Of a stretch of DNA of 64,000 bases, positions 63,328-64,000 are shown piece by piece. The stretch comes from Chelydra serpentina (lineage: Eukaryota > Chordata > Testudines > Chelydridae), in assembly GCA_037349315.1 (NCBI GenBank), contig JBAIAC010000027.1:21306501-21370500 (forward strand), given 5' to 3'. The notes under the pieces are model-generated. The model searched no databases and had not been told where the DNA came from. It was given only the letters and a program-made list of their open reading frames with translations. Every line of letters starts with the position of its first letter. The first letter of the stretch is position 1. A program made the translations under genes and the position numbers.

Positions 63328-64000
63328 CACAGAATCATGGAATCTCAGGGTTGGAAGGGACCTCAGGAGGTCATCTAGTCCAACCCCCTGCTCAAAGCAG
63401 GACCAACCCCAACTAAATCATCCCAGCCAGGGCTTTGTCAAGCCTGACCTTAAAAACCTCTAAGGAAGGAGATTCCACTACCTCCCTAGGTAACCCATTC
63501 CAGGGCTTCACCACCCTACTAGTGAAATAATTTTTCCTAATATCCAACCTAAACCTCCCCCTCTGCAACTTGAGACCATTACTCCTTGTTCTGTCATCTT
63601 CTACCACTGAGAACAGTCTAGATCCGTCCTCTTTGGAACCCCCTTTCAGATAGTTGAAAGCAGCTATCAAATCCCCCCTCATTCTTCTCTTCTGCAGACT
63701 AAATAATCCCAGTTCCCTCAGCCTCTCCTCATAAGTCCTGTGCCCCAGCCCCCTAATCATTTTTGTTGCCCTCCGTTGGACTCTTTCCAATTTTTCCACA
63801 ACCTTCTTATAGTGTGGGGCCCAAAACTGGACACAGTACTCCAGATGAGGCCTCACCAATAGAGGGGAATGATCATGTCCCTCGATCTGCTGGCAATGCT
63901 CCTACTTATACAATCCAAAATGCCGTTAGCCTTCTTGGTAACAAGGACACACTGTTGACTCATATCCAGCTTCTCGTCCACTGTAACCCCTAGGTCCTTT
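63328..64000 (-). mobile_element. CR1 LINE, 3' part, cut by window edge
   Basis: Antisense CR1 with tail (AGAATCATGGAATCTCAGGG) and minus-strand RT codons [20 protein letters not shown] ... LDKALAGMI (63859-63413). The frame changes near 63860, where about 12 bp (GTGCCGAA-type text) are missing relative to the other copies, and coding continues to the window end. Young subfamily. Confidence 0.93.

Overview
The window is nuclear DNA of an amniote, almost certainly a turtle. The main evidence is four tRNA-headed SINEs whose 3' part is the CR1 tail (the cryptodiran turtle Pol III/SINE type), many CR1 LINEs ending in repeats of ATTCTATG, and abundant hAT and PIF/Harbinger elements and MITEs, together with Gypsy, LTR and Penelope-like fragments. 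There are no prokaryotic genes, rRNA or CRISPR.

Two host genes can be read, both on the minus strand. (1) Positions 438-12354 hold the 5' half of a myeloid heme peroxidase gene (MPO/EPX type). Five exons join in consistent phase (7761-7845, 5799-5974, 4927-5050, 1781-1910, 438-644), and a likely signal-peptide exon lies at 12277-12354. The last visible exon carries the distal-site motif [12 protein letters not shown]. The rest of the gene lies left of base 1. (2) Positions 43153-61800 hold the last two coding exons of TSPOAP1 (RIM-binding protein 1). Exon 61672-61800 encodes the end of the third SH3 domain and 43153-43368 encodes the C-terminus. The MPO-TSPOAP1 order and shared strand match what I know of the human locus.

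The rest is a graveyard of mobile DNA. From 1 to 12.4 kb, the peroxidase introns contain CR1, SINEs, MITEs and LTR-like elements. From 12.4 to 43 kb lies the intergenic region: old CR1 with an LTR-like insertion, a GC-rich repeat with a nested MITE, a 30-bp minisatellite of about 44 units (17.17-18.49 kb), CR1, a long palindrome, a 3.35-kb hAT element inside an LTR, a Penelope GIY-YIG fragment, a Harbinger split by CR1, a CR1 with a 700-codon open reverse-transcriptase frame, and a damaged Gypsy element. From 43.4 to 61.7 kb is the final TSPOAP1 intron. It is dominated by a Harbinger element (about 45.5-54.5 kb) that received a complete hAT transposon, which in turn received a Penelope tail, plus two MITEs and another repeat.

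No clearly new functional system is visible. The most unusual items are hAT-type MITEs with different termini sharing one palindromic core, a templated-looking fold-back insertion beside the 3.35-kb hAT, a decayed hammerhead-like motif in a Penelope tail, and the higher-order structure of the minisatellite. All reads were made by eye; boundaries of old repeats are approximate.
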